From Leucobacter massiliensis (GTDB lineage: Bacteria > Actinomycetota > Actinomycetes > Actinomycetales > Microbacteriaceae), in the NCBI RefSeq assembly GCF_002982315.1, contig NZ_MWZD01000008.1, forward strand, positions 1-64,000: a DNA stretch of 64,000 nucleotides. The letters are read 5' to 3'. Under the pieces are notes generated by a model that was not told where the DNA came from, did not search any database, and worked only from the letters and a program-made list of their open reading frames with translations. This document shows, piece by piece, positions 38,366 through 53,673 of the stretch; position 1 is the stretch's first letter; every line of letters begins with the position of its first letter. Both the position numbers and the translations under genes were made by a program.

Positions 38366-39838
38366 ATGACCGCACCCGAGCCCCGGCTCCGCTTCGACGG
38401 CGTCACCGTCGACTTCGGCGCCACCCGCGCGCTCGACGACATCACCTTCGCCGTCGAACCCGGCGAGATCGTCGGCCTGCTCGGCCACAACGGCGCGGGG
38501 AAGAGCACCCTGTTCAACGTCACCACCGGGGTGATCGGCGCAACCTCAGGCGGTTTCGCCGTCGACGGCGAGCGCGTGGACGGCCGCCTCACCCCTCGCG
38601 AGGCGGCGCAGCGCGGCATCACCGTCATCCACCAGGAACCCGCGCTCGCCCCGAACATGACGGTGCTCGAGAACCTGTTCCTCGCCCGCTCCGCGCCGGG
38701 CACGGCCGAGCGGCAGCGCCGCGCGCGCGAGGCGCTCGCCGAGGTCGGCGCGGATCTTCCGCTCGACATGCCGGTGGAGGCGCTGGGCCTCGGTGAGCGC
38801 CAGCTGGTCGACATCGCCCGCGGCATGCTCTCGGGCACGATGAAAGTGCTGCTGCTCGACGAGCCCACCGCGGCCCTCGGCAAGGCGGAGACGGACGCCC
38901 TGCACGCCCTCATCCGCCGCTTCGCCGCGCAGGGCGTCTCGGTGCTGTACGTCTCGCACCGGCTGCCCGACATCATGGAGGTCTGCACCCGGATCGTCGT
39001 GCTGCGCGGCGGCGCCCTGGTGGTGGACGGCCCGGCAAGCGACTTCACTCCGGCGCGGCTCGCGGAGGCGCTCGTCCCCGATCTGCGGTCGCTCGACTTC
39101 ACCCACGTCGAGCCGGGGCCCGAGGTCGTCGCCTACTCCCTGCCCGGGGGTGAGATCACCGCCCGCGCCGGAGAGGTGGTCGGGCTCTTCGGCATGGCCG
39201 GGGGCGAGCAGTTCGGCATCGCCGCGCAGCTCGCGGGCGCCGCCGCCGAGCCCCGGCCGTATCGCCTGTGCGGTTCCGAGGTCCGCTTCGCATCGCCGGG
39301 AAGGGCGATCCGCCGCGGCGTCTTCTTCGTGCCCCCGGATCGCGACACGGAAGGCCTGATCGCCTCCGAGACCGCCCTCGACAACGTCATGCTCCCCTGG
39401 TACTCCTCCGGCCCCTAGCGCGGCTGGTGGGTGTCCTCCCGCTCGGGCGCCGGAAGCTACGCCCGGGCCCGGGCCGGTCTCGACATCCGCGGGCCCTCCG
39501 CCGATGCGGAGGTGTCGCAGTTCTCCGGCGGCAACCGCCAGAAGCATCTCCTCGCCCGCTGGCTCTATCCCGCCCGGCCGACGCTGCTCGTCCTCGCCCA
39601 GCCCACCCAGGGGGTCGACGTCGGCGCGAAGCTCGACATCGTCGAGGCTGCGCGCGCGGCTGCCGCGAACGGCGCCGCCGTGATCGTCGCGTCCAGCGAG
39701 TCGGACGAGATCGCGAGCATGTGCGATCGCGCATACACCGTGCTCGGCGACCGGCTCGTGCCGGTCCCCCGCTCGGAATCCTTCAACGCCCAGCTGCTCT
39801 CCTCGCTCCTCGGACTCGCCGAGCCCGCGCACTCCTGA
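38366..39838 (+). pseudogene. Rbs-type ATPase with in-frame TAG, mirror copy
   Basis: This is the same 350 + 139 residue split as at 24681-26153. The TAG is at 39416-39418 and a possible restart GTG at 39431. Sharing the exact stop supports one underlying sequence read twice. Confidence 0.85.
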
Positions 39839-39850
39839 ACGGAATCCACC

Positions 39851-40873
39851 ATGAACACCGAACGCCTCAAGATCTTCGCCGCCAAGAACGGCATCTTCCT
39901 CGCCCTCATCGTGCTCATCGCCGTCTTCTCGATCCTGCGGCCGAACTTCTTCTCCTTCGCGAACGGGCAGAGCATCCTGCTGCAGGCTGCGGAGCTCGGC
40001 CTCATCGCGATCCCGGCGGCCTTCCTCATCATGTCGGGGACGATCGACCTCTCCGTCGGCTCCGTGGCGTCGGTGGCGGCCATCACCGGCGGCCTGACCA
40101 TGAGCGGCACCGGATCGACCCTGCTCGGCTTCGCGGTGGCCATCGGCACCGGCGTCGTGGCCGGTGCGCTCAACGGCTTCCTCGTCGCGTATCTGCGGCT
40201 CAACTCCTTCGTCGTCACGCTCGGCGCCCTCAGCGTGTGGGGCGGCCTGGCCTTGCTGCTCTCCGACGGACGCACGATCCCGCGCGCCGAACTGCCCGAG
40301 GCGTTCCGCGCGATCGGCACGCTGAAGCTCGGCCCGGTCCCGATCCAGATCGTCGCGCTGCTCATCGTCATCGCGCTGGGCTGGTACGTGCTCAACCACA
40401 CGACCTTCGGCAAGTCGGTGAAGGCGATCGGCGGCAACGAGCGAGCCGCGCGGCTCATGGGCGTGAACGTGCAGCGCTCCCGCTTCCTGCTCTTCGTGGC
40501 GACCGGCGGCTTCGCCGCCCTCGCGGGGCTGTTCCTCTCGGCGAAGGTGCAGTCGGCGAACCCCAACATCGGCTCCGGGCTCGAACTCGAAGTGCTCACC
40601 GTCGTGCTGCTCGGCGGCGTCGCCTTCGAGGGCGGCGTCGGCCGCATCAGCGGCGTCGTGGCGGGCCTGCTGTTCTTCCGCGTGCTCCGGGCGGGGCTCG
40701 TGTTCATGCAGGCCTCGCCGTTCCTGCAGACGATCCTCGTCGGCGCGACGCTCATCGTCGCGGTGGCCCTCGACAGCTCGATCCAGCGCATGATCCGCAG
40801 CTCGTGGGCGCGGCTCGGACGCAAGGCCGTCGCCGAGGACCCCTCCGAGCGGCAGGCCGCGCCGGCCGGGTAG
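39851..40873 (+). CDS. Rbs-type permease, mirror copy
   Basis: This 340-residue membrane permease is identical to that at 23646-24668 and starts 12 bases after the ATPase stop. Confidence 0.86.
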   Translation: MNTERLKIFAAKNGIFLALIVLIAVFSILRPNFFSFANGQSILLQAAELGLIAIPAAFLIMSGTIDLSVGSVASVAAITGGLTMSGTGSTLLGFAVAIGTGVVAGALNGFLVAYLRLNSFVVTLGALSVWGGLALLLSDGRTIPRAELPEAFRAIGTLKLGPVPIQIVALLIVIALGWYVLNHTTFGKSVKAIGGNERAARLMGVNVQRSRFLLFVATGGFAALAGLFLSAKVQSANPNIGSGLELEVLTVVLLGGVAFEGGVGRISGVVAGLLFFRVLRAGLVFMQASPFLQTILVGATLIVAVALDSSIQRMIRSSWARLGRKAVAEDPSERQAAPAG

Positions 40874-40969
40874 CCCTGCCGGGAGCCCGCCCCGCTCGGG
40901 CCGCACCGCACCGCACCGAGCACCGTGAGCGCGCCGGGGCTCCGGCGCGTCCCCGGCGCGGCGTCGCCG

Positions 40970-42148
40970 CTATCCCGCCAGCACCTCGACCCCGGTGCCG
41001 TCGCCGCGCATGCGCACGCTCAGGCTCCGGTAGTCACCGGTGAAGCCGGCGATCACCTCCACCTCTCCGACGGCCTCGCCGAACTCGGGACTGTCGATGT
41101 CGTCCTCGGAGGAGCGCCCGAGCGAGAAGAGCGCGTCGTCCACGCCCTCCGCGCCGGCCTCCTCGGCCGCCGAACGCAGCGCCGGCCAGATCGCGGACCA
41201 GTTCACCTCTCCGAGCGCGAACTGCTCGCCCTCGGTGCGGGGCTGGATCGTGGCCGGTCCCTCGCGCTCGACCACGCCGCGGCGATACATCCAGGAGTCG
41301 GTCTCGATCGCCCCCGGCTGCACGGGCGCGTCGACGCGGACGAAGTCGGCCGAGACGGACACGTCCACCACGCGGTCGTGCCCGATCTCGGCGGCGAGAC
41401 TGCGCAGCGCCTCGTCCAGCGCCTCCCCCTCGCGCAGATCCGCGTGCAGCCGCCCCTCGGGGAGCGCCGCGATGGTCTGGGCGAGCGCCGCACGATAGGG
41501 CAGCAGGACGGCCGAGGCGGCGAGCGCGAAGCAGACCGCGAAGAGCAGGAAGCGCAGCGGGCGTCCGCGCCGCCCCACGCCGAGCAGCGGCTTCCGCCGC
41601 GTCCCATCCGCCCGCAGCGCCCCCGGCTCCGGCCGCAGCAGGGGCCCCGCCTCCGATGCGGGCGGGATCCCGCCTGCGGCGGCCCTCGCGGCCGCGACCC
41701 CTCCGTTCGCCTCGTCGAGCAGCGCGATGTCCGGCTGTCCGTCCGCGAGCTGCGCGACCGGCAGCACCGCCCCCACCTGGAAGCGGGGAATCTGCACCAG
41801 CGGCACGATCTGCCGCAGCGCGAGCCGGTACGCCGCCCCGGCGGCGGGCTGCACGGTGAGCTCGAGCTCGCACACGGGCTGCTCGTTGATCTGGGTGCCC
41901 GTCTGCCGCAGCACGTCGACACGCGCGAGTCCCGTGCGGCCCGCCGCGACGGCCGCGCGCACCGCCTCGGGATCGGCGCCGCCCATTCCGCGCGTCGAAC
42001 GCCCGATCAGCACGAGGGTGCCCGCGAGGATCGCCAGCGTGAGCCCCACGGGAAAGGCCCACGCGGCAGCGCCCGGAGGCCCCACCAGGTTGGCGACGAT
42101 CCCGCCGCAGACGATTCCCAGGGCAGCGAAGAAGACGATACGCAACAT
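40970..42148 (-). CDS. Membrane protein of unknown function (392 residues), mirror copy
   Basis: This is identical to the protein at 22371-23549, with three helices and two soluble domains. The leaderless TACACT box is at 42157-42162. Confidence 0.68.
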   Translation of the reverse strand: MLRIVFFAALGIVCGGIVANLVGPPGAAAWAFPVGLTLAILAGTLVLIGRSTRGMGGADPEAVRAAVAAGRTGLARVDVLRQTGTQINEQPVCELELTVQPAAGAAYRLALRQIVPLVQIPRFQVGAVLPVAQLADGQPDIALLDEANGGVAAARAAAGGIPPASEAGPLLRPEPGALRADGTRRKPLLGVGRRGRPLRFLLFAVCFALAASAVLLPYRAALAQTIAALPEGRLHADLREGEALDEALRSLAAEIGHDRVVDVSVSADFVRVDAPVQPGAIETDSWMYRRGVVEREGPATIQPRTEGEQFALGEVNWSAIWPALRSAAEEAGAEGVDDALFSLGRSSEDDIDSPEFGEAVGEVEVIAGFTGDYRSLSVRMRGDGTGVEVLAG

Positions 42149-42228
42149 CGTCCAGCAGTGTAGCGGCCGCGCGGCCCCGCCGCCCCGGGGGCGGCGCCGG
42201 ACCGGGGCAGCGGGGTAAGCTGGGGGCC

Positions 42229-42480
42229 ATGGCAGAAACGGACAGCCACGACCCCGCCGTGCTGAGCTACGAGCAGGCGCGGGACGAGCTGGTGCAGGTG
42301 GTGGGCCGCCTCGAACAGGGCGGCACCACGCTCGAGGAGTCGCTGCAGCTGTGGGAGCGCGGCGAGGCCCTCGCCGCGCGATGCGAGGAGTGGCTGATCG
42401 GGGCGCGTCAGCGGCTGGAGGCCGCGCGGCAGGGATCCGCCGATCAGGCCTCAGGCGCGACGAGCGAGGTCGAAGCGTAG
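42229..42480 (+). CDS. xseB: Exonuclease VII small subunit, mirror copy
   Basis: This 83-residue helical subunit is identical to that at 22039-22290. The TAAGCT box is at 42216-42221. Confidence 0.9.
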   Translation: MAETDSHDPAVLSYEQARDELVQVVGRLEQGGTTLEESLQLWERGEALAARCEEWLIGARQRLEAARQGSADQASGATSEVEA

Positions 42481-42483
42481 CCC

Positions 42484-43164
42484 ATGGCGAAGCAGCAGAA
42501 GCGACCGGTCGTCGTCGCCGAGCTCGGCAGGCCCGAGACCCCGGCCGAGACCGCAGCGCGCAAGGCGCACGACAGCCGCATGTACCGGCAGCGCAAGACC
42601 GTCAACAACCTCGTGTTCTCGCTCCTCGTGAGCCTCGCGGTGGTGCTCATCATGGTCCTCGTCGTGCCCCGCGGCACCGACACCTTCTCGGAGCACTCCG
42701 TCGACGTGCAGCAGCTCGCCGCCGAGGCGGCGCCGAGCGCGGGGCGCAAGCTCGCCGCACCCGAGGTGCCGGCCGAGTGGAAGGCGAAGTCCGCGGGGCT
42801 CCGCCAGGGCGACGGTGTCACCTGGTGGCAGATCAACTACACCACGGTCGACCCCGCCACGGGCGCGCAGGCCTATGCGGCGGTCGCGCAGGCCTTCACC
42901 GCCGACGGCTCGCCCGTACCCGAGGCCTGGGTCTCGCAGCAGCTCGAGAAGCAGGCGCCCACGGGGACCGAGCGGCTCGGCGGGCTCGACTGGGTCGTGT
43001 ACGACCATCCCGACCGCAACCCCGACGAGAGCAACATGCTCTTCGGGATGCAGAGCGAGTGGGAGGGCGACACGATCCTCGTCTACGGCACCGACAGCCC
43101 CGCAACCCTCCGCGTGCTGGCGACGCACCTCGCCGGCTCGCTCGACGCCACGAAGGAGCAGTGA
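42484..43164 (+). CDS. DUF4245 protein, mirror copy
   Basis: This 226-residue single-helix membrane protein is identical to that at 21355-22035. It starts 3 bases after xseB. Confidence 0.85.
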   Translation: MAKQQKRPVVVAELGRPETPAETAARKAHDSRMYRQRKTVNNLVFSLLVSLAVVLIMVLVVPRGTDTFSEHSVDVQQLAAEAAPSAGRKLAAPEVPAEWKAKSAGLRQGDGVTWWQINYTTVDPATGAQAYAAVAQAFTADGSPVPEAWVSQQLEKQAPTGTERLGGLDWVVYDHPDRNPDESNMLFGMQSEWEGDTILVYGTDSPATLRVLATHLAGSLDATKEQ

Positions 43165-43838
43165 TGACCGCACCCCGGATCACCCCGCAGCAGGCTTGGG
43201 ACGCGTTCGCGGCCGGCAACGAGAGATTCGTCACCGGAGCCTCGGCCCACCCCAACCAGGACGTGGAACGACGATCCGAGCTGGTCAATGCGCAGTCCCC
43301 CGATGTGGCCCTGTTCGGCTGCTCCGACTCGCGCCTCGCCGCCGAGATCATCTTCGACTGCGGCCTCGGCGACCTGTTCATCGCCCGCAACATGGGGCAC
43401 GTGGTCGCGGAGTCGATCGTGGCGTCGATGGAGTACGCCGTGACCGCGCTCGGCTCGGCGCTCATCGTCGTGCTCGCACACGACTCGTGCGGCGCCGTCG
43501 CGGCCGCGATCGACCAGACCGGCCGCGATCCGCAGCAGACCACCGATTCGGTGCGCAACACGCTGGCCCCGATCCAGCCCGCGGTCCAGCAGCTCTGGCT
43601 CCGCGAGCACACCGACACCCCCTACGCCGACCCGGCGCGGATCGACGCGAACGCCGTCGGCCGCATCCACCTCGCCGCCACCGTCAACGAGCTGCTGCGC
43701 AGCTCGCGCGCGATCAGCGACGCGGTCGACGCCGGCCGCCTCGCGATCGTGGGCTGCCAGTACCGCCTGACCGAGGGGCGCGCCGTGCCCTACACCGTCG
43801 TCGGCCCCGTCGAGCTCGAGCTCGCCCCGCTCGACTGA
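43164..43838 (+). CDS. Beta-carbonic anhydrase, mirror copy
   Basis: This 224-residue zinc enzyme is identical to that at 20681-21355 (Cys53, His106, Cys109). Its ATG shares a base with the preceding TGA. Confidence 0.9.
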   Translation: MTAPRITPQQAWDAFAAGNERFVTGASAHPNQDVERRSELVNAQSPDVALFGCSDSRLAAEIIFDCGLGDLFIARNMGHVVAESIVASMEYAVTALGSALIVVLAHDSCGAVAAAIDQTGRDPQQTTDSVRNTLAPIQPAVQQLWLREHTDTPYADPARIDANAVGRIHLAATVNELLRSSRAISDAVDAGRLAIVGCQYRLTEGRAVPYTVVGPVELELAPLD

Positions 43839-43918
43839 GCGATCCCGAACCTCCCCAGCCTGCCGCGAACGCGCGCCTGCGAGCGACCGCGGATCCACCC
43901 CCGACACGAAGGAAGACT

Positions 43919-45322
<1,404 letters not shown>

Positions 45323-45433
45323 GCGGCTCCGGCGCGGGACAGCGCGGAACGGGGGCCCGGGATCGTGCGATCCCGGGCCCCCGTTCGCGTGCACGGCCCG
45401 GCTGCCGCTGCGGCCGGGTCGCACCGGCCCCCG

Positions 45434-46849
45434 CTACGGGGTGTCGAGGAGCTCGGTGACGAGCGCCGCGATCTCGCTGCGCTCGGAGCGGGTGAGGGTG
45501 ACGTGCCCGAAGAGGCGGTGCCCCTTCAGCTTCTCGATGACCGCGGCGATGCCGTCGTAGCGGCCCACCCGCAGATTGTCGCGCTGCGCGACGTCGTGCG
45601 TAAGCACCACGCGGGAGTTCTGGCCGATGCGCGAGAGCATGGTGAGCAGCACGCCGCGCTCCAGCGACTGCGCCTCGTCGACGATCACGAAGGCGTCGTG
45701 CAGCGAGCGTCCCCGGATGTGCGTCAGCGGCAGCACCTCGATGAGATCCCGCGCGATCACCTCGTCGAGCACGTTCTCCGAGACGATCGAGCCGAGGGTG
45801 TCGAAGACGGCCTGCGCCCACGGTCCCATCTTCTCGTCGCGATCACCCGGCAGGTAGCCGAGTTCCTGCCCGCCCACCGCGTAGAGCGGCCGGAACACCA
45901 TGATCTTGCGGTGCTGCCGCCGTTCGAGCACGGCCTCCAGCCCGGCCGCGAGCGCGAGCGCCGACTTGCCGGTGCCCGCGCTGCCCCCGAGCGAGACGAT
46001 GCCCACCTGCGGGTCGAGCAGCAGATCGATCGCGAGCCGCTGCTCGGCGCTGCGCCCGGTCAGGCCGAACACCTCGCGGTCCCCGCGCACCAGGTGCAGG
46101 GAGTCCGGTCCGTCGACGCGACCCAGGGCCGAGCCCCGCGGGGAGGTGAGCACGAGTCCCGTGCCGCGGGGGTGCCCCGATACGGCGTCGACGCCGTCGA
46201 GTCGCTCCTCCTCCCACAGGAGCCGCATCTGCTCCTCGTCGAGATCGAGGCCGGCGGTGCCCGTGTAGGCGTCGTCGTGGGCCTGCTCCGCCCGGTACTC
46301 CTCGGAGCCGAGTCCCAGAGCGGCGGCCTTCAGCCGCATGGGGAGGTCCTTCGACACGACGACGACGTCGAGGCCCTCGGAGGCGAGGTTCTGCGCGACG
46401 GCGAGAATGCGGGTGTCGTTATCGCCGAGCCGCATCCCGCTCGGCAGCACCTCGGCGTTGCTGTGGTTGAGTTCCACGCGCACGGTGCCGCCGGCCTCGC
46501 CCACCGGAACCGGGAAGTCGAGGCGGAGGTGCGTGCGGCGCAGCTCGTCGAGGATGCGCAGGGCACGGCGGGCGAAGTAGCCGATCTCGGGATCGTGACG
46601 CTTCTTCTCCAGCTCGACGACCACCACCACGGGCAGCACGACCGAGTGCTCGGCGAAGCGGAACAGCGCGGATGGATCGCTCAGCAGGACCGAGGTGTCG
46701 AGGACGAAGGTGCGCTGGCGCTGCTCTGCGAGCGGATCGGCGGCGCAGTGATCCGCGACGAGCGGGACGGCGACGGCGGCGTCTGCGAGGCCGGAATCGA
46801 CGGCGGGAGCCGCTGGCTGGACGGTTTCGGGGTGCTGGATCTCGGCCAC
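45434..46849 (-). CDS. phoH: PIN-PhoH protein, mirror copy
   Basis: This 471-residue protein is identical to that at 17670-19085. The structured leader is at 46866-46949 and the shared terminator with fumC at 45347-45386. Confidence 0.9.
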   Translation of the reverse strand: MAEIQHPETVQPAAPAVDSGLADAAVAVPLVADHCAADPLAEQRQRTFVLDTSVLLSDPSALFRFAEHSVVLPVVVVVELEKKRHDPEIGYFARRALRILDELRRTHLRLDFPVPVGEAGGTVRVELNHSNAEVLPSGMRLGDNDTRILAVAQNLASEGLDVVVVSKDLPMRLKAAALGLGSEEYRAEQAHDDAYTGTAGLDLDEEQMRLLWEEERLDGVDAVSGHPRGTGLVLTSPRGSALGRVDGPDSLHLVRGDREVFGLTGRSAEQRLAIDLLLDPQVGIVSLGGSAGTGKSALALAAGLEAVLERRQHRKIMVFRPLYAVGGQELGYLPGDRDEKMGPWAQAVFDTLGSIVSENVLDEVIARDLIEVLPLTHIRGRSLHDAFVIVDEAQSLERGVLLTMLSRIGQNSRVVLTHDVAQRDNLRVGRYDGIAAVIEKLKGHRLFGHVTLTRSERSEIAALVTELLDTP

Positions 46850-47201
46850 GTCGGCTCCTTCTGGCCCGGGGCTGATCGCCCCGGCTCAGCGACGGAGGCC
46901 TGCGGCTGCGAGGCGGCTGGGCCTCTATCGACCGGGCACCCTGCCCGGTGACTCACACGGTACGCCCGGCTTCGCCGAGCGCGCACCCCGACACGCGCTC
47001 GATCGTGTGAACGATTCGTGACCGAGCGGTGACGAGGTGGCCCGGAAAGGGGCAGTATCCTAGAGTCTCGGGAGGAAGGGCGGAGCCGCACGCGCGCGAA
47101 CCCCACCGGCCCGGTGGGAGCGGAACGCTCGCGAGCCCTGTTCGCGGCGCCCCGCCCCTCAGCACTTTCCCCTGCATCCTGTCCCACCCGAAAGGAACCC
47201 G

Positions 47202-48266
47202 ATGTTCTTCACCCAGCGCCGCGCCCGCGCGGCCATGATCGCCGGCGTGGCCTCCGCCGCGCTGCTGCTCACCTCGTGCGCGGACGGCGGATCCGGCAAC
47301 GGCGGCGGCACCGACTCCGGCAGCGCCGAGGGTCCGCACTTCATCTACATCACGAGCGACCCGATCGGGCAGAACGAGTTCCTCAAGTCGGGCAAGACCG
47401 GCATCGAGAACGTCGCCGAGGAGTTCGACGGCACCCAGGAGACCTACGAGTCGAAGGACGACGCGCAGCGCCGCCAGAACGTCGAGGCCGCGATCTCCAA
47501 GGCGCCCGAGGTGATCGTGATGCTCGGCTTCCAGTTCCAGGACATCGCCGCCGAGCTCGCCGAGCAGAACCCGCAGCAGAAGTTCCTGCTCATCGACGCC
47601 GCCAGCGAGAACGCCCCCGAGAACCTCTACCAGGCGACCTTCCGCGAGCAGGAGCCCTCCTACCTGCTCGGCGTCGAGGCGGGCATGCTCACCGAGGCGA
47701 ACAAGGTCGGCTCGGTCATCTCCCTCGACATCCCGCTGCTCCAGAAGTACTCGGGCGGCTTCGCCGAGGGCGCCAAGAGCGCCAACCCCGAGGTCGACAC
47801 GGTCGCGCCGCAGGTCATCGGCGGCGACAACCCCTTCGCCGACACCGCTCGCGCGAAGGAGCAGGCGATCGCCTTCGCCGGCACCGGCGTCGACCAGGTC
47901 TTCGCCGTGGGCGCCGCCGCGAACGGCGGCATCATGGAAGCGGCCGCCGAGAAGGGCTTCTCCGCATACGGCGTCGACGCGAACCAGTGCCCGATGGCTC
48001 CCGGCTCCGTGGTCGACGGCACCATCAAGGCGGTCGACAAGGTCGTGGAGACCGTCGTGGGCGAGATCATGGAGGGCAAGACCTCTGCCGAGGCCACGAG
48101 CTCCTTCGGCCTCAAGGAGGAGGGCATGACGATCGTCAGCCTCACCGAGGGCGCGGCCGACTCGCAGTGCACCGTCATGGATCACCCCGATGTGCTGGAG
48201 AAGGTCGAGCAGACCCGCGACGACATCGTCAGCGGCAAGATCGAGGTCACCGACCCGACCGCCTAA
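47202..48266 (+). CDS. BmpA-family lipoprotein, mirror copy
   Basis: This 354-residue lipoprotein (lipobox Cys26) is identical to that at 16253-17317. The candidate -10 TAGAGT is at 47061-47066. Confidence 0.88.
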   Translation: MFFTQRRARAAMIAGVASAALLLTSCADGGSGNGGGTDSGSAEGPHFIYITSDPIGQNEFLKSGKTGIENVAEEFDGTQETYESKDDAQRRQNVEAAISKAPEVIVMLGFQFQDIAAELAEQNPQQKFLLIDAASENAPENLYQATFREQEPSYLLGVEAGMLTEANKVGSVISLDIPLLQKYSGGFAEGAKSANPEVDTVAPQVIGGDNPFADTARAKEQAIAFAGTGVDQVFAVGAAANGGIMEAAAEKGFSAYGVDANQCPMAPGSVVDGTIKAVDKVVETVVGEIMEGKTSAEATSSFGLKEEGMTIVSLTEGAADSQCTVMDHPDVLEKVEQTRDDIVSGKIEVTDPTA

Positions 48267-48394
48267 GAGGTCACGCGGCAGCGGCTGTGCGCGGGGCGGG
48301 CGAGAGCACCGTCCCACGCACACCCGCTGCTTCCGCCGCGGCGCGCGCCGCACCCACCCCAGCCCCGCCGCACACCCCAACAGAAGGAGCCACG

Positions 48395-50031
<1,637 letters not shown>

Positions 50032-50035
<4 letters not shown>

Positions 50036-51294
50036 GCGCTCTGCAGAGATTCGGCCGGTGGCTCGCCGGACCGATCCCCGTGTCGGTCGTGCTCGCGCTG
50101 CTCATCGGTGCGTGCTTCATGCTCATCGCGGGGGTCGACCCGCTGAGCGGATACGCCGCCATGCTCAACGGCTCCTTCGGCAGCGGCCCGGGCCTCGCGA
50201 ACACCCTGCAGCGCGCGATCCCCATCATCGGGATCGGGATCGCCATCGCGATCGCCTTCCGCGCTGGCGTGCTCAACCTCGGCACCGAGGGGCAGGCCGG
50301 TCTGGGCGCCCTCGCCGGCGGGATCGTCGCGATCTACGTGCCCGGCCCCGCCGCGCTCATCCTCCTGCTCGCGATCGTCACCGCGATCGCGGTGGGCGCC
50401 GCCTGGGGGCTGATCGCGGCCGTGCTGCAGAACCTGCTCGGCGTGCCGATCCTGCTCTCCACGCTGCTGCTCAACTACCCGGCGCGCTACTTCTCATCCT
50501 GGCTGATCCGCTTCCGCCTCGACGAGCCCACTTCGGACCTCGTCGCGAGCGCGCAGATCCGGCCCGAGGTGCAGCTCTCCATGCTCGTGGGCCGCGACTC
50601 GACGCTCGCGGACACGCTGCGCGGGACCCTCGGCCCCACGCACCCGCTGACCGCGGTGCTCACGAGCGTCAACTGGTCGCTCGTGGTCCTCGTCGTGATC
50701 CTCGTCGCGGTCGTCTTCATGAACCGCCGCACCCGCTACGGCTTCGAGTCGGGACTGAGCGGCCAGAACGCCGAGTTCGTGCGATACGGCGGCGTCAAGC
50801 CCGGGCCGCTCGTACTGCGCACCATGACCCTCTCCGGGGGCATCGCGGGCCTCTTCGGCCTGCTGCTCACCGTCGGCGCCCCCAACACGCGCCTCATCGA
50901 GGGCTACTTCGTGCAGACGAACTACGCCTGGACGGCGCTGCTCGTCACCCTGCTGGCGCTCTACCGGCCCGTCGGGATCGTGATCGCCGGGCTGTTCTTC
51001 GCCGCGATCATGGTCGGCAGCGACGCCCTGGGCCGCGAGCTCGGGCTGTCGCCGCAGATCGCGGCCGTCATCCAGGCGCTCGTCATCATCCTGCTCGCCT
51101 TCCGGGTCGCCTGGCCGCGATTCAGGCGGCGCGGTCGCGGGGCTGCCGGAGTCGCCGAGGCGGAACCGCCGCTCGACGAACCCCCCGTGGAGCACTCCCC
51201 CCTGACCGCCGCGCACGCGCCCGAGCCGCTCGGCGCCGGCGTGACCGACCCCGCGTCCGCGACCGCCGCCGAGCCGAAGGAGTCCGGGCGATGA
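50032..51294 (+). CDS. BmpA-type importer permease 1, mirror copy
   Basis: This 420-residue permease is identical to that at 13225-14487. The GTG start overlaps the ATPase stop by four bases. Confidence 0.86.
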
Positions 51295-52205
51295 ACTTCC
51301 TCGACCTGTTCGACCAGGATCTGCTCTCCTCGGTGCTGCGCTCGCTGATCCCGATCCTGCTCGCCGCCCTCGGCGGCATGCTCGCGGAGCGCGTCGGCAT
51401 CTTCAACATCGGCCTCGAGGGCATGATCCTCATCGGCGCCTTCTGCGGCGTCGCGGCCTCGTTCTTCACCCACAACTGGGTGGCCGGCGTGCTCGTCGCC
51501 ACCGTCTCCGGGGCGCTGTTCTCGCTGATCCTCGGCTACGGGGCGGTGTATCGCCGGGGCGATCCGATCGTGCTGGCGATCGCGATGAACATCCTCGCGG
51601 TGGGCATGACGAGCTTCCTGCTCGTGGCGATCTTCAACGTGCAGGGCGTGTTCCAGGATCCCGGCATCGACGGGATCCCGGTGTGGCGGATCCCCGTCCT
51701 CGCAGACATCCCCGTGATCGGCGCGTTCTTCGCGCTGACCCCCCTCGGCTACCTGGCCCTGCTGCTCGTGCCGGCGCTGTGGGTCGTGCTCTTCCGCACC
51801 CCGCTCGGGCTGCGGCTGCGCGGCGTGGGCGAGCGGCCGCTCGCCGCGGCGACCATGGGCGTCAATCCGCAGCGCACCCAGCTCGGCGCGGTCATCGCCT
51901 CCGGCGCGCTCGCCGGGCTCGGCGGCGCGCAGCTGGCGCTCGGCAACGTGGTGCAGTTCACCGAGAACATGTCGGCCGGCCGCGGCTGGATCGCAGTCGT
52001 CGCGGTGATGCTGGCCCGGGCGCACCCCGTCGGCGTGCTCGCGGCGGCGCTGCTCTTCGGCTTCGCCGACGCCATCGGCTTCCGCCTCCAGTCCTTCGGC
52101 CTGCCCCAGCAGCTCACCGACGCCGGACCCTACGTGCTCACGCTGCTCGTCCTGATCCTCGTGAGCCGCCGCTTCCGCAAGACGCGCGAGGCGGCGCTGG
52201 CGTGA
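51291..52205 (+). CDS. BmpA-type importer permease 2, mirror copy
   Basis: This 304-residue permease is identical to that at 12314-13228. The ATG overlaps the previous stop in ATGA. Confidence 0.86.
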   Translation: MNFLDLFDQDLLSSVLRSLIPILLAALGGMLAERVGIFNIGLEGMILIGAFCGVAASFFTHNWVAGVLVATVSGALFSLILGYGAVYRRGDPIVLAIAMNILAVGMTSFLLVAIFNVQGVFQDPGIDGIPVWRIPVLADIPVIGAFFALTPLGYLALLLVPALWVVLFRTPLGLRLRGVGERPLAAATMGVNPQRTQLGAVIASGALAGLGGAQLALGNVVQFTENMSAGRGWIAVVAVMLARAHPVGVLAAALLFGFADAIGFRLQSFGLPQQLTDAGPYVLTLLVLILVSRRFRKTREAALA

Positions 52206-52696
52206 CGGACGCGGGAGCCGAGCGCCCCGGGCCAGGGGCGGCGCTGCCCCCGGAGGCGGCGCGCTGGGCCGAGCGCCTCGGACTCGAACCCCTGGAGCAC
52301 GAGGGCGGGCTCTTCCGCCGCATGCACCTCGACGAGCACTCGAGCGCGATCGTCTACCTGCTCGCCGACCCCGACTTCTCCGCGCTGCACGTGCTCGACG
52401 CGGCCGAGGTCTACCACTGGTACGCGGGGTCCCCCCTCCGCCTGCTCCTGCTGCACCCCGACGGCCGTGCCGAGGAGCGCGTGCTCGGCCCGGACGCGGA
52501 CGCCGGACAGCTCCCGCAGCTCGTGGTGCCCGCCGGCGTGATGCAGGGCTCCTCCCCGCAGGGCGCGTGGACGCTCCTCGGCACGACCATGGCGCCGCCG
52601 TTCCGGTGGGAGGGCTTCGAGCTGGGCGAGCGGGCGGCGCTGCAGGCCCGCTATCCCGAGGCCGCGGAACGCATCGCCGCGCTCACCCGCGGCTGA
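52202..52696 (+). CDS. DUF985 cupin, mirror copy
   Basis: This 164-residue cupin is identical to that at 11823-12317. It is coupled to permease 2 by GTGA and overlaps the convergent CPBP gene by 46 bases. Confidence 0.83.
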   Translation: MTDAGAERPGPGAALPPEAARWAERLGLEPLEHEGGLFRRMHLDEHSSAIVYLLADPDFSALHVLDAAEVYHWYAGSPLRLLLLHPDGRAEERVLGPDADAGQLPQLVVPAGVMQGSSPQGAWTLLGTTMAPPFRWEGFELGERAALQARYPEAAERIAALTRG

Positions 52697-53673
52697 TCCG
52701 GCTTGCGGCCGAGCTCGGGCTCACGGCCGAACTGCCCCGTCAGCGCGAGCACCAGGATCAGCGCCCCGATCACGATCCAGCCGGCCACGCCCGCGACCGT
52801 GACCAGCTCGGGCCGGATCGTCTCTCCCGCCGCCGCGAACCACACGATCATCCCGCCCGTGCCATTGAGCGCACCGTGACCCACGACGGCCGGCCAGACC
52901 GAAGCCGAGCGCAGCCGCAGCCAGCCGAAGACGATGCCCAGGAACACGCAGTTCACGGTCATGAGCGCGACACCGCGCCAGTCCGTCAGTCCGTAGTTGT
53001 GGCCGAGCAGCGTGAGCGGGGCGTGCCAGAGGCCCCAGATCGCGCCGCTGAGCAGCAGCGCCGGCCACACCCCCAGCGGCCGCAGGGCGGGCAGCAGCCA
53101 CCCGCGCCAGCCGAGCTCCTCGCCGAGGCCGAGGATCGAGTTCGGGATCAGGGCGAGCACGGGGAAGAGGGCGAGCTGGACGCCGACGAGCACCCAGGGA
53201 TCCGGCAGCAGGGATGCGTCGACCCCGGGTGGCAGCGCGGCGGCGTTGGCCTGCGCGAACCCCGAGAGGCCCGCCACGTCGAGCCGCACCCAGCCGAAGA
53301 GGCCGGCGAGCGCCGTGGCGAGGAGCCCCACCAGCAGCGGAGCGAAGAGCGCCGCAACCGTGAACCACACCACGCGCTTCGCGGGGCGCAGCGGCCACAT
53401 GCCGAGGAAGCGCAGGCGCTCGCGCCGCGGCACCCGCATCACGAAGGTGACCGCCAGCGCGGCGATCGCGGGCGTGCACATCATCACCATCGCCAGCAGG
53501 CCGAAGACGAGCGTGAAGCTCTGCGTGCCGCGATCCATGGTCCACAGCGGCAGCGCCACCAGCCAGGCAAGGCCGAAGGCGAGCACCACGAACAGCGCCA
53601 CCGCCGGCCAGGGCACGCCTCCGGCGGGCCGATCGGCGCGGCCGGCCACGCAGAATCGCCGCTCGCCGCTCAC
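52651..53673 (-). CDS. CPBP intramembrane protease, mirror copy
   Basis: This 340-residue membrane protein is identical to that at 10846-11868, with motif residues E185, E186, H217 and H266. Confidence 0.83.
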   Translation of the reverse strand: MSGERRFCVAGRADRPAGGVPWPAVALFVVLAFGLAWLVALPLWTMDRGTQSFTLVFGLLAMVMMCTPAIAALAVTFVMRVPRRERLRFLGMWPLRPAKRVVWFTVAALFAPLLVGLLATALAGLFGWVRLDVAGLSGFAQANAAALPPGVDASLLPDPWVLVGVQLALFPVLALIPNSILGLGEELGWRGWLLPALRPLGVWPALLLSGAIWGLWHAPLTLLGHNYGLTDWRGVALMTVNCVFLGIVFGWLRLRSASVWPAVVGHGALNGTGGMIVWFAAAGETIRPELVTVAGVAGWIVIGALILVLALTGQFGREPELGRKPDQPRVSAAMRSAASG